Of a stretch of 64,000 nucleotides of DNA, positions 55,458-64,000 are shown one piece after another (position 1 is the stretch's first letter; the number at the start of each line of letters is the position of its first letter). Under the pieces are notes generated by a model, which worked only from the letters and a program-made list of their open reading frames with translations, had not been told where the DNA came from and searched no databases. The DNA comes from G963662605 sp963667005 (GTDB lineage Bacteria; Bacteroidota; Ignavibacteria; Ignavibacteriales; Ignavibacteriaceae): NCBI GenBank assembly GCA_963667005.1, contig OY762937.1, forward strand, positions 3,286,001-3,350,000, in the 5' to 3' direction. Made by a program: the position numbers and the translations under genes.

Positions 55458-56755
55458 TCCCAAGATATTCACGCCCGGAAATGACCCGTTTTTGGACAGA
55501 CAAGTTTAGATTTTCCACATGGTTAAAAATTGAGATTCTTGCTTGTGAAGCCAGAGCCAAAGATGGTGAAGTACCGGCGAAGGATCTTCAAATCATAAAG
55601 AAAAAAGCAAAATTCTCCATCAGCAGAATCAACGAGCTTGAAAAAACGCTCAACCATGATGTTATTGCTTTCCTGACAAGTGTCTCGGAAAATGTCGGTC
55701 CTGCAGCACGGCATATTCATTATGGAATGACATCATCTGATATACTCGATACCACTCTCTCCTATCAGATGAAATGTGCAGGCGAATTGCTCCTTAACCA
55801 ATTGAAGACATTCGCTGAGTCGCTCAAGAATAAAGCGATAGCATACAAGTATGCCTACTGTATCGGCAGGACACATGGAATCCATGCTGAACCAACCACC
55901 ATGGGCTTAAAGTTCGCCCTCTGGTATGAGGAAACCAAAAGAGATATAACAAGACTTGAGGCAGCAATTGAAAATATTTCAGTAGGTATGCTGTCAGGTG
56001 CTGTTGGAACATTCGAGCATCTCGACCCCAAAGTTGAGAAGTATGTCTGTGAGAAAATGGGACTCCGGCCTGCGCCTGTCTCCACACAGATCATTCAGCG
56101 TGACAGGCATGCAGAATACATGACTACGCTTGCCATTGTGGGAAGCACACTTGAAAAAATTGCTACTGAGATACGCCACCTCCAAAAAACCGAAGTATTG
56201 GAAGCTGAAGAGTTCTTTGGTAAAGGCCAAAAAGGCTCGTCAGCTATGCCTCACAAAAGGAATCCCATTGTCTGCGAACGAATCGCGGGTATGGCCCGTA
56301 TTCTTCGCGGAAACTCATTGGCATCAATGGAAAACATCACCTTGTGGCATGAACGTGATATTTCACACTCCTCTGTCGAACGCGTAATTGTACCGGACAG
56401 TACCATCATTCTCAATTATATGCTTCATGTCGCCACACGGTTAATTGATCAATTGATCATCTATCCGGAAAACATGGAGAAAAATTTATTCCTCACAAGA
56501 GGACTTATCTTTTCCCAGCGAGTACTTTTAAAACTGACCGAAAAAGGGCTTTCGAGAGAGGCGTCATATGCAGCCGTTCAGGAAGCAGCTATGAAAGTCT
56601 GGCGTGACAGCAATAAAAATCTGAGAAGCGAACTGCAAAAGAGCGACGTTATCAAGAAGAATATATCGCCAAAAGAAATGAACGCACTATTTGATATTAA
56701 AGCCTCACTCAAGCATATTGACGATATTTTTGCAAGAACTGTATTAAAATCATAA
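55454..56755 (+). CDS. purB: Adenylosuccinate lyase
   Basis: 433 residues of the fumarase/aspartase superfamily. It has the signature GSSAMPHKRNP, an active-site His in GRTHGIHAEPTTMG, and the N-terminal RYSRPEM. It acts twice in purine synthesis, on SAICAR and adenylosuccinate. Its ATG overlaps the protease stop (ATGA), so it is translated together with htrA. Confidence 0.96.
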   Translation: MIPRYSRPEMTRFWTDKFRFSTWLKIEILACEARAKDGEVPAKDLQIIKKKAKFSISRINELEKTLNHDVIAFLTSVSENVGPAARHIHYGMTSSDILDTTLSYQMKCAGELLLNQLKTFAESLKNKAIAYKYAYCIGRTHGIHAEPTTMGLKFALWYEETKRDITRLEAAIENISVGMLSGAVGTFEHLDPKVEKYVCEKMGLRPAPVSTQIIQRDRHAEYMTTLAIVGSTLEKIATEIRHLQKTEVLEAEEFFGKGQKGSSAMPHKRNPIVCERIAGMARILRGNSLASMENITLWHERDISHSSVERVIVPDSTIILNYMLHVATRLIDQLIIYPENMEKNLFLTRGLIFSQRVLLKLTEKGLSREASYAAVQEAAMKVWRDSNKNLRSELQKSDVIKKNISPKEMNALFDIKASLKHIDDIFARTVLKS

Positions 56756-57266
56756 GCTGCATTTTTAAGGTTTTTGTCCTTATCGCCTATACCTGGTGAC
56801 ATTGCCCTCATCACCCCTACCTGCTTATGCAGTCAGGCAGTCGACCGCTTCTCCCTTTGAGCAAGGCTGTCAACTTTGGGATTTCGTTTTCTATTGCTTG
56901 TCATTCCGTAATCCGCCTGGGCGGACTGACGCGATCACTTAAAAACGAAGTGATGGATGCAGCACGTCAGATATGTACAGAATCCATTATTAATTCTGCT
57001 ATTTTCAGGATGGATTCCGGATCGCCTCCGGCGTCCGGAATGACGATGCTGCATTTTCACTCTTACAATTTTATTTACTTCGCTTAAATAAAAAGCATTG
57101 CTCTTTGAGAGAAGGGGCATAGAACAGAACGAACCGAATAAAATATCTGCCTCAAACCTGTTCCGTTGTATTATATATGGACGACACGGAGTGTCATCCT
57201 AAAAACAAGGAACTCTTTAGGTTATGCTATTTGTTTGCACAGTATAACAGATCAACAGGTAATTAC
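56756..57266. other. Intergenic region with a multi-hairpin repeat element
   Basis: About 510 bases without a credible gene between purB and the glutathione peroxidase. The middle holds an element with inverted ends and several hairpins (56899-57045). The rest is unremarkable and should contain the promoter of the peroxidase. Confidence 0.5.
56899..57045. repeat. Multi-hairpin element with GTCATTCCG inverted ends
   Basis: GTCATTCCG at 56900-56908 is inverted at 57036-57044. Inside are hairpins ATCCGCC/GGCGGA (about 56910-56926), ATCACTT/AAGTGAT (about 56935-56955) and ATTCCGGA/TCCGGAAT (57014-57021 with 57034-57041). The last is a relative of the repeat at 29913-29938. Confidence 0.5.
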
Positions 57267-57830
57267 ATGAAAATAAAAGCGATTTTCGTACTGCTGCTTT
57301 CTCTCTTCAATATTAATTGTTTCAAAAGTGCGGAGAAACCTATGCAATCCAAAAGCTCGACTTCAATCTATGATATAAGTTTTTCGTCTATTGACGGCAA
57401 GGAAACGAACTTGCTGCAGTACAGAGGTAAAAAGATTCTTATTGTCAACGTGGCCTCAAAATGCGGATTTACCCCACAATATGCAGACCTTGAAAAACTT
57501 TATGAGACTCATAAGGATAAACTGGTTATTGTGGGATTTCCGGCCAATGACTTTCTGAAACAGGAACCAGGCACAAATGAGGAGATTGCGCAATTCTGTT
57601 CACTCAACTACGGAGTGACCTTCCCGATGGCATCAAAAATCACTGTCGTTGGTGATAACAAACACCAATTATACAAATGGCTGACCGATAAGAAGCTCAA
57701 CGGCTGGAATGATCAAGAGCCTCAATGGAATTTCTTTAAATATCTCATTGATGAAAAAGGTGAACTCACTCATGTTTTTCCTTCGACTACCAAGCCAATG
57801 GATGAAGAAATCCTCAATAGCCTTAAATAG
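57267..57830 (+). CDS. Glutathione peroxidase family thiol peroxidase, exported
   Basis: About 187 residues. A hydrophobic N-terminus ends at Cys18 (NINC), a possible lipobox. The peroxidase domain has NVASKCGFTPQY with the peroxidatic Cys (not selenocysteine), GFPANDF and WNFFKYLI with the Trp-Asn-Phe of the active site. Most bacterial relatives use thioredoxin rather than glutathione. ATG at 57267 is chosen over upstream options because the signal sequence begins there. Its stop overlaps the convergent dehydrogenase gene by 8 bases. Confidence 0.9.
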   Translation: MKIKAIFVLLLSLFNINCFKSAEKPMQSKSSTSIYDISFSSIDGKETNLLQYRGKKILIVNVASKCGFTPQYADLEKLYETHKDKLVIVGFPANDFLKQEPGTNEEIAQFCSLNYGVTFPMASKITVVGDNKHQLYKWLTDKKLNGWNDQEPQWNFFKYLIDEKGELTHVFPSTTKPMDEEILNSLK

Positions 57831-58791
57831 TATTAACCGGAGTAATAGGCTTACGTCCTTTTAATACAGCTATGACATTTTTGGCGGCGATTGCCGCCAT
57901 TTCATTTCTTGCAGTATCAGTCGCGCTGCCGAGATGTGGCACAAGAACGACATTCGGTAGCGTGAGTAATGCCGGATTTACCTTTGGCTCGTTCTCATAA
58001 ACATCAAAACCTGCCCCGGCTATCGCCTTCTCCTTGAGCATCTTAATCAAAATAGCTTCATCAACAATTTCCCCCCTTGCAGTATTTATCAGAATTGATG
58101 AATGTTTCATCGCTCGAAGAAGCTTTCCATCAAGTATATGAAAGGTTTCCTTATTTAACGGCAAATGCAGAGAAATGATATCGGCAGAGTTCATCAACTT
58201 TGCAAGAGTGACCTTCTTAGCACCTAAGGAAGTCTCAATTTGTACATTTCGACTGCGGTTGTAATACATTATTTTCATTCCAAAAGCCGCTGCGCGCTTG
58301 GCAACAGCAGCGCCAATTCTTCCAGCACCAACTAAGCCAAGAGTTTTTCCGCTTAATTGCATACCAAGCAGCAAATCCGGTTTCCAACCTTTGAACTTTC
58401 CTTGCCGCATAAAAGTATCCCCTTTCACGATATGCCGAGCAACAGCGAGTATAAGTGCCATCGCTATGTCGGCAGTTGCGTCCGTAAGAACATCCGGAGT
58501 ATTAGTCACGTACATCCCCCTTTTTGACGCTGCCGCGACATCTATATTGTTGAAACCTACGGCATAATTTGCAATTACTTTACAACGAGGCAATTTGGCA
58601 AGTACACCAGCATCTATACGATTATCCAGAAGAGAAATAAATCCATCCACAAGATTCGCCTGCTTATTCCAGAAAGCAGTCGGGAAGATTTTACCGGCCT
58701 TATAAGGAATAACATCAAATCCGGCATTGTGCAATAATTCAGAAGCAATGTGAGGGATTTTCTCGGGGATTAGTACTTTGTACATTTTCAA
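57823..58791 (-). CDS. D-2-hydroxyacid dehydrogenase (glyoxylate/hydroxypyruvate reductase-like)
   Basis: 322 residues. The Rossmann motif GLVGAGRIGAAVAKRA lies near residue 155. The catalytic set is Arg in NTARGEIVDE, Glu in YENEP and His in HLGSATD. NTPDVLTDATADIA is typical of the glyoxylate and hydroxypyruvate reductase branch. It probably reduces glyoxylate or hydroxypyruvate with NAD(P)H in the cytoplasm. The 3' ends of this and the peroxidase gene overlap by 8 bases in convergent orientation. Confidence 0.9.
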   Translation of the reverse strand: MKMYKVLIPEKIPHIASELLHNAGFDVIPYKAGKIFPTAFWNKQANLVDGFISLLDNRIDAGVLAKLPRCKVIANYAVGFNNIDVAAASKRGMYVTNTPDVLTDATADIAMALILAVARHIVKGDTFMRQGKFKGWKPDLLLGMQLSGKTLGLVGAGRIGAAVAKRAAAFGMKIMYYNRSRNVQIETSLGAKKVTLAKLMNSADIISLHLPLNKETFHILDGKLLRAMKHSSILINTARGEIVDEAILIKMLKEKAIAGAGFDVYENEPKVNPALLTLPNVVLVPHLGSATDTARNEMAAIAAKNVIAVLKGRKPITPVNTI

Positions 58792-58981
58792 CTCATTTAT
58801 GTGTAATTCAGTAGGACAAATTAAAAGTTTTCTAGGAAATTTGATAGTCCATTGTCGGGTTTCAGCACTTATGCCCAGAACGCCTCTAATAAGGGAAAAA
58901 ATATATTTTTACTTTGACCTGCATTTTATAAATTCAATAGTTACTCTATAGAATTTCCGAACTTTTTTATAAAAGTATGTA

Positions 58982-59771
58982 ATGAGTTCTTCTCCAGGCA
59001 AAAAAGGAAACCTATATCAAAGCATTTTTCCAGAATATCGTTTATTTTACCAGCTATTCGTTTGAAGTATTTTATGAAACCTTTCACTTCTTTCGAAAAA
59101 AACAAATTGGTAAAATCGTTTTATACCGGCAAATTCTTTACACCGGCTATGAAGCGTTAGGTATTATATCGCTGCTGGGGTTTGCTATCGGAGGAATTAT
59201 TATTCTGGAAGGTAACGCCATGCTTCCCGGATTCAGCCAAAGTAAGATTTTCTATACAATCCTTGTTTCAGTTGTAGTCAGGGAGCTTGCGTATATTTTG
59301 ACTGCTTTGATCATTATTGCGCGTTCCGGAACTGCAATCTCCACCGAACTTGGTAACATGGTAATTAACGATGAAATTGATGCACTCCAATCCTTCGGTA
59401 TCTCTCCTATTAATTACCTCATCGTACCGCGGGTTCTTGGACTTATCATCTCGATGATCACCTTGTCAATATTTTTTAACGCCTTTTCGATGTTCGGTGC
59501 ATGGTTTCTGAGTTCTGTGTTCTATTCTCTTGATATTCAGACATTCACCTATGCACTTTTCTCCGAACTGACAATCAGGGATATTATAGCAAGTCTGGTT
59601 AAATCCTCGATTTTTGGTTTTACCATAGCACTGGTGTCGAGTTTCGAGGGTCTCAAAGTTGTGTTCGCAAGTACTGAAGTACCGCAGCGGACAATAAAGG
59701 CTGTTGTTTGGTCTTTAACCCTGATTATTATTTTTGATATTTTGATAACAATAAGTTTTTATCTTGCTTAA
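58982..59771 (+). pseudogene. mlaE: MlaE-type lipid transport permease, N-terminus frameshifted
   Basis: From codon 17 on, a full MlaE permease is readable: QILYTGYEALGII, then TMs and ARSGTAISTELGNM near the EQxDAL region. No in-frame start exists before 59220, and a protein starting there would lack the first membrane helix. An ATG at 58982 (MSSSPGKKGN) fits the family start but lies one base out of frame. Removing one T from the five-T run at 59025-59029 joins both parts into 262 residues, the normal length. Sequence error or real mutation cannot be told apart. mlaF overlaps the end by 8 bases. Confidence 0.82.
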
Positions 59772-60534
59772 TTCGACTCAAATAAAATTGGATAATCTTT
59801 CGTATACTGTGGAAGATGAAGAGATATTTAAAAATATCACGTACGAGTTTTTGCCTAATTGTACAACCGGTATTCTCGCCCCAGTAGAAGATAAAACTTC
59901 AATATTATTGAAAATCGTCGGCGGTATTACCACTCCAACGAGCGGTTCGGTACATATTAATGGATTGGATATGTTCACTTCAGATAGGAAAACTCTAAAA
60001 CCGCTCCGCAGGAAGATGGCTTTTGTTTTCGAACGGAAAGGAATTTTATCTAACCTTTCAATAAGTGAAAACCTGTTGCTGCCGTTGAACTATCATTTCC
60101 CGGATACATCCAAAGTAGAAAAACAAAACCGGATAGAAGCGTTATTTAATCACTTCGGCCTTGATAAAAAAATACTGCAAGCAAGACCAGCCCGTCTCCA
60201 TCCTCAGACATTGAAGATGATACTCCTTATCCGTGCGTTTATCATGGAACCCGAAATTATTTTATATGATAAACCTTTAACTGATCTGGAACAGTCTTTA
60301 AAAAATTTAGTCACCTCATATATGCAGCAGTTGCGCGCCGGCAAAAAAGTGACACAGATCGTTTTTACTTCATCACGGGTATTATTGAACAATACAGATG
60401 ATATCCTTGTTATTTCAGGCGGCAGACTCATTGAACATGGTTCTTTTGATGCGATGGTGAAAAGTGAAAATCCCTTCACAAAGAAAATAATACACGATTA
60501 TCTTGAAGCAGGCGGCTATGAAACTAAAATTTAA
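59764..60534 (+). CDS. MlaF-like ABC ATPase with degenerate catalytic motifs
   Basis: 256 residues with the overall length and order of an MlaF ATPase. Walker A reads APVEDKT (residues 39-45) instead of GxxGxGKT/S. The LSGGQ signature reads LHPQ (145-148). Walker B ends DK (169-170), with Lys for the catalytic Glu. The switch TH reads TSS. All four catalytic elements are altered while the fold is kept, so it is probably a weak or inactive ATPase. It begins at TTG 59764 inside mlaE and overlaps the MCE gene by 17 bases. A second, active ATPase elsewhere is possible. Confidence 0.85.
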   Translation: MLNSTQIKLDNLSYTVEDEEIFKNITYEFLPNCTTGILAPVEDKTSILLKIVGGITTPTSGSVHINGLDMFTSDRKTLKPLRRKMAFVFERKGILSNLSISENLLLPLNYHFPDTSKVEKQNRIEALFNHFGLDKKILQARPARLHPQTLKMILLIRAFIMEPEIILYDKPLTDLEQSLKNLVTSYMQQLRAGKKVTQIVFTSSRVLLNNTDDILVISGGRLIEHGSFDAMVKSENPFTKKIIHDYLEAGGYETKI

Positions 60535-61567
60535 ATTTACCGAACGATTCGTTATCTCATTTCTTCTTGTTGCACTGATTATCATTGTTACGACTTTGGG
60601 ATTGGTGATAATGAACAAGAAATACTTTGAGACCAAAATTCATTATAAAGCAAAACTTGCTGATGCAAACGGATTATCCGTCTCAACGCCAATATATTTC
60701 AAAGGTTTTAAAATCGGTGAAATTACTGATTTCAGGCTCTCTAATGAAAATTTTATTGAAGCGGACTTGGTTATCTATAAAGAGTACAAAGATAGAATTG
60801 TATATAACTCAGCCCTCTGGAAGGGACTGAATCCGGTAACGAATACCGGAACAATCGAATTTTTGCAGGGCATCGGTTCTAATTCTCTTCTGCCTGAGAA
60901 TAGTACCCTGCCCGGAGTAGATGTTCCGGAAGGTCAATACTTATTGGCACAAAACAAAGTAAAAAAAGCCGGAGATCCGCTCAGTGTACTTATGGAAAAT
61001 ATGGAATCGTTTACAGAGAATCTTACAGCCGACACAATTCAGAGTAAAGGTGCCATCTTCCGTATGCTGAACAATTTAGCCTCGGCATCCGAAGATTTGA
61101 AACAGGTTTCCGGAAAAGTTAATGAACTAACTACGGCATTGTTAAAGGATAAAAATCCGCATGACGGTGCTTTATTCCGCCTAATTAACAATGGCGCGGA
61201 TCTAACAGAAGAATTTAAGTCCACAAATCAAATGCTCAAGAAGACGCTTTTAAAAGCCGACACCTTGTTAACGGCTTATAAGAGTCCTGATGGCCTTGCA
61301 TTAAAAATGATTGACCCTAAAGGCGACTTATTTGTAAATCCTCTAAGACAGACTATAGCCGGGTTTAGTGCCATGGTTCCCCGCCTTGATTCGTTGACGA
61401 CGTACATGAATTCAAAGGCGCCTAATATGACTGAAATTCTTGAAGATATGAGGATAACCCTGAAACAGGCTCAGGCTACCTTTGATGCATTAAACAAATT
61501 TTTAAGAATTGATGAAGGACAATTGAAGAATCTCAAACCTGCCCCGGCTGGAGACACAGCTAAGTAA
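60518..61567 (+). CDS. MlaD-type MCE domain lipid-transfer protein
   Basis: About 349 residues. One N-terminal membrane anchor (about 10-32) precedes a single MCE domain (about 36-125, with VSTPIYFKGFKIGEITDF). A long helical, coiled-coil-prone C-terminal region follows. Such proteins form rings in the periplasm that carry phospholipids between membranes. ATG at 60518 gives the natural MKLKFKF start. It ends the mlaEFD operon and meets glnS convergently across a palindromic terminator. Confidence 0.9.
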   Translation: MKLKFKFTERFVISFLLVALIIIVTTLGLVIMNKKYFETKIHYKAKLADANGLSVSTPIYFKGFKIGEITDFRLSNENFIEADLVIYKEYKDRIVYNSALWKGLNPVTNTGTIEFLQGIGSNSLLPENSTLPGVDVPEGQYLLAQNKVKKAGDPLSVLMENMESFTENLTADTIQSKGAIFRMLNNLASASEDLKQVSGKVNELTTALLKDKNPHDGALFRLINNGADLTEEFKSTNQMLKKTLLKADTLLTAYKSPDGLALKMIDPKGDLFVNPLRQTIAGFSAMVPRLDSLTTYMNSKAPNMTEILEDMRITLKQAQATFDALNKFLRIDEGQLKNLKPAPAGDTAK

Positions 61568-61596
61568 AGAAAATTTGATAGGTAATTAAACTTTCC

Positions 61597-61622
61597 TAGC
61601 CCATGATTTAAATCATGGGCTA
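61597..61622. terminator. Palindromic bidirectional terminator between mlaD and glnS
   Basis: A perfect 26-base palindrome (arm TAGCCCATGATTT) between two converging genes. A T-rich tail follows on the plus strand (GTTTT) and A/T-rich sequence on the other side. This palindrome is also a common intergenic repeat in many genomes, so it may serve as both. Confidence 0.65.
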
Positions 61623-61638
61623 AGTTGTTTTAAAGGTA

Positions 61639-63333
61639 TTAATTTGATTTTTTCTCGATTTTTGCCCACGAATCACGCAGCGCTACCGTACGGTTAAAGA
61701 CCGGTTTTCCCTTCGTAGAATCTTTATCAACGTTGAAATATCCCAATCGTTCAAACTGAAAATGCTCGCCGGATTTAGCATCTACAAGATGCGGCTCAGC
61801 CTTACAATTCGACAGTACTTCCAAAGAATTAGGATTGATTGAATCTTTCCAGTCACCTTCTTTTTCGGAAGCCGGATCCTCAACCGAGAACAATCTATCA
61901 TATAACCGCACTTCGATATCTTTTGCAGCAGCCGCTGATACCCAATGAATTGTACCTTTCACCTTGCGATTGCTCTTTTCAGAACCGCTTTTTGTTTCCG
62001 GATCGAAAGTGCAGTGCACTTCCTTAATTTCACCGGTGGCTTCATCCTTAACAACACTTTCACATTTTACAATGTATGCGTAGCGAAGGCGGACTTCTTT
62101 CCCCGGAGTAAGACGGAAAAACTTACTTGGCGGATTTTCCATAAAATCATCCTGCTCGATGAACAATTCGCGGGTAAATGTAACATTACGCACACCCATT
62201 GAAGCATCTTCAGGATTATTAATAGCCTCGAGTTCTTCAACTTTATCTTCCGGGTAGTTTGTGATAACCACTTTCAATGGACGCAAAATCGCCATTACAC
62301 GAAGTGCTTTTTTATTTAAATCTTCACGCACACAATTTTCAAGTAATGCTACATCAATGGTATTGTCTCTCTTTGCTACGCCTATGCGTTCTGCAAAATT
62401 GCGGATTGATTCAGGAGTATACCCTCTTCTCCGTAAACCGGAAATGGTGGGCATTCTTGGATCATCCCATCCGGAGACTTTATTCTCTGTAACAAGCTGT
62501 AAAAGTTTTCTCTTGCTCATCACCGTGTAAGATAAGTTCAACCGGGCAAATTCGATTTGCTGAGGATGATAAATTTCAAGTTTATCAATAAACCAATCAT
62601 ACAATGGACGATGGTTTTCAAATTCCAGAGTACAGATAGAGTGAGTAATTCCCTCTATTGAGTCACAAAGTCCATGAGCCCAATCATACATTGGATAAAT
62701 GCACCATTCGTTTCCGGTTCTATGATGTTCTGCTTTGAGAATTCTGTACATGATCGGATCACGCATATTGAGATTCGGCGATGCCATATCAATTTTGGCG
62801 CGCAGTGTTTTTGAACCATCAGCAAATTCACCGTTTTTCATGCGGACAAATAAGTCCAAGTTCTCTTCAATTGAACGATTGCGGAAAGGACTGTCTTTAC
62901 CGGGTTCAGTTAACGTTCCGCGGAATGCACGAATTTCTTCAGGAGTCGAATCATCAACATAGGCGAGACCTTTTTTGATAAGCTGAATTGCCCAATCGTA
63001 AATCTGACCGAAGTAATCGGAAGCGTAAAACATACGATCTTCCCAATCGAAGCCTAACCAGCGTACATCTTCCTGAATGGAATCAACATATTCGACATCT
63101 TCCTTGGTGGGATTCGTATCATCAAAGCGGAGATTTGTTTTACCTTTGTACTGTTGTGCCAATCCAAAGTTCAGGCAGATTGATTTTGCGTGCCCGATAT
63201 GCAAATAACCATTCGGTTCCGGAGGGAAACGTGTATGAACTCTTCCACCAAATTTATTCGTTTTTAAATCTTCATCTATTATCTCGTTGATAAAATTCAA
63301 CGGTCGTTCACTATTTTTTACTTCTTCTTCCAT
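61639..63333 (-). CDS. glnS: Glutaminyl-tRNA synthetase
   Basis: 564 residues, class I. The HIGH motif is in GYLHIGHAKS, and the KMSKS loop reads VMSKRKL. The C-terminal anticodon-binding beta barrels follow the catalytic domain, which separates it from GluRS. Start ATG at 63333 gives the expected N-terminus. It charges tRNA-Gln directly. It lies 37 bases after gltX, so both Glu- and Gln-specific enzymes come from one transcript. Confidence 0.96.
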   Translation of the reverse strand: MEEEVKNSERPLNFINEIIDEDLKTNKFGGRVHTRFPPEPNGYLHIGHAKSICLNFGLAQQYKGKTNLRFDDTNPTKEDVEYVDSIQEDVRWLGFDWEDRMFYASDYFGQIYDWAIQLIKKGLAYVDDSTPEEIRAFRGTLTEPGKDSPFRNRSIEENLDLFVRMKNGEFADGSKTLRAKIDMASPNLNMRDPIMYRILKAEHHRTGNEWCIYPMYDWAHGLCDSIEGITHSICTLEFENHRPLYDWFIDKLEIYHPQQIEFARLNLSYTVMSKRKLLQLVTENKVSGWDDPRMPTISGLRRRGYTPESIRNFAERIGVAKRDNTIDVALLENCVREDLNKKALRVMAILRPLKVVITNYPEDKVEELEAINNPEDASMGVRNVTFTRELFIEQDDFMENPPSKFFRLTPGKEVRLRYAYIVKCESVVKDEATGEIKEVHCTFDPETKSGSEKSNRKVKGTIHWVSAAAAKDIEVRLYDRLFSVEDPASEKEGDWKDSINPNSLEVLSNCKAEPHLVDAKSGEHFQFERLGYFNVDKDSTKGKPVFNRTVALRDSWAKIEKKSN

Positions 63334-63370
63334 ACTGCTTCTAATTTTTTAATGTGAGCCGAAATCAAAT

Positions 63371-64000
63371 TTATTTTGTAATTGTTTGTGCTGCTTTACG
63401 AATACGGTTTACGGCCTCAGCCTGACCGATAATAACAACAATATCATATACACCTGGTCCGCCGCCAACTCCTGAAACCGCTAAACGAAGCGGATGAATG
63501 AGTTGTGCATGTTGAACCTGCAATTCTTCCGAAGCTTTATGCAGCGCCTGCTCAAAGTCTTCTTTTGTTGGCGAGGTCAACGCCTCAAAGTGATTAGCTA
63601 ATACTTCAAGATACCGCCCTGAATCCTCAGTCCATCTTTTTTTAATTACCGCCTCATCATAACTTTCCGGTGCGGCAAATAGATAAGCGCCGTTCTGCCA
63701 AATTTCCTGAATAAACGAAACTCTCGGAAGCATAGCTTCGATAATTTGCTTAAGCAATTCATCACCGTAGTGATTACCGGCAAAGGAAGATGTTACTAAG
63801 CTTTCTTTGAGGAGCTCAACCAACTCTGCAATGCTTTTTGAACGAAGATGTTCAGCATTGAGCCAGTTCAGCTTTTGTAAATCGAATACTGCCCCGGCCT
63901 TGTTGACTCTATCCAACGAGAAAGCGTCTATGAGTTCGTTCATGTGATAGAATTCTTTATCATCGCCGGCTGTCCAGCCAAGTAATGCGACGAAATTAAC
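63371..64000 (-). CDS. gltX: Glutamyl-tRNA synthetase, C-terminal part (cut by window edge)
   Basis: The minus-strand frame is open to the window edge, giving 209 codons. The visible part starts in NFVALLGWTAGDDKEF, the conserved stretch around the KMSKS side of bacterial GluRS, followed by AGAVFDLQKLNWLNAEHL and the anticodon-binding helical domain. The N-terminal half lies outside the window. glnS follows 37 bases downstream on the same strand. Confidence 0.92.
   Translation of the reverse strand, partial: VNFVALLGWTAGDDKEFYHMNELIDAFSLDRVNKAGAVFDLQKLNWLNAEHLRSKSIAELVELLKESLVTSSFAGNHYGDELLKQIIEAMLPRVSFIQEIWQNGAYLFAAPESYDEAVIKKRWTEDSGRYLEVLANHFEALTSPTKEDFEQALHKASEELQVQHAQLIHPLRLAVSGVGGGPGVYDIVVIIGQAEAVNRIRKAAQTITK

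Noticed and set aside
57267..57830. Selenocysteine form of glutathione peroxidase
   Set aside because: The active-site codon is an ordinary Cys codon and there is no in-frame TGA.
1..64000. CRISPR arrays, tRNA, rRNA and prophage genes
   Set aside because: I found no regularly spaced direct repeats, no clover-leaf sequences and no phage structural genes on reading through the window, though a short tRNA could be missed by eye.

Overview
The window is about 41% GC by eye and looks like a chromosomal segment from the Bacteroidota/Chlorobiota/Ignavibacteriota (FCB) group, most like Ignavibacteria. Two secreted proteins end in a type IX secretion sorting domain with the YPNPFNPST motif. There is an LruC-type lipoprotein, a possible TTTG-N19-TAnnTTTG promoter, a GlnRS next to GluRS, and rubrerythrin, which suggests anaerobic or microaerophilic life. 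This lineage call is an inference; no rRNA or tRNA gene is present.

Layout. 1-2.7 kb: end of a type IV pilus / type II secretion-like assembly operon (PilB/GspE and PilC/GspF) and the first of three near-identical, dispersed pilin-like genes (the others are at 16.7-17.1 and 23.5-23.9 kb). 3-13.8 kb: a ten-gene minus-strand catabolic operon: GNAT-like protein, a thiolase-fold protein lacking the nucleophilic Cys, a DUF35 partner, the three FdrA/AllGH-type carbamoyltransferase subunits, a cyclase-family metal hydrolase, and a three-subunit xanthine dehydrogenase-family hydroxylase. Its substrate is unknown. 14-16.6 kb: a T9SS-exported esterase. 17-23.2 kb: gltBD. 24.2-28.9 kb: rubrerythrin and pheA, divergent from a Phe/Tyr-attenuated DAHP synthase, chorismate synthase-chorismate mutase fusion and tyrA operon. 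28.9-36.4 kb: a secreted tandem-repeat protein, a homocysteine methyltransferase/MTHFR fusion, an LruC lipoprotein and a beta-helix T9SS protein. 36.4-43.5 kb: hisGDCBHAFIE with a His-rich leader and attenuator. 43.5-45.0 kb: a secreted ChaN/EreA-like protein. 45.2-52.9 kb: trpEGDCF-DAHPS-trpBA with a Trp-rich leader and attenuator. 53-64 kb: a beta-lactamase-fold hydrolase, HtrA, purB, a glutathione peroxidase, a 2-hydroxyacid dehydrogenase, mlaEFD, glnS and the 3' part of gltX.

How it fits together. The central theme is amino-acid supply. GltBD gives glutamate. Two DAHP synthase isozymes feed the shikimate pathway, one behind a Phe/Tyr-coding leader peptide and one inside the Trp-attenuated trp operon. 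Chorismate synthase is fused to chorismate mutase, so part of the chorismate may pass directly to prephenate for PheA and TyrA. All three biosynthetic operons carry a short leader peptide rich in their own product and an intrinsic terminator just before the first gene, which is classical ribosome-mediated attenuation.

Oddities. hisA and mlaE each carry a one-base frameshift, which may be real or a sequence error. HisB keeps only a shrunken remnant of the histidinol-phosphatase domain. The MlaF-like ATPase has lost its Walker A glycines, signature motif, catalytic Glu and switch His. Several palindromic intergenic repeats and one small IS-like inverted-repeat element lie between genes.
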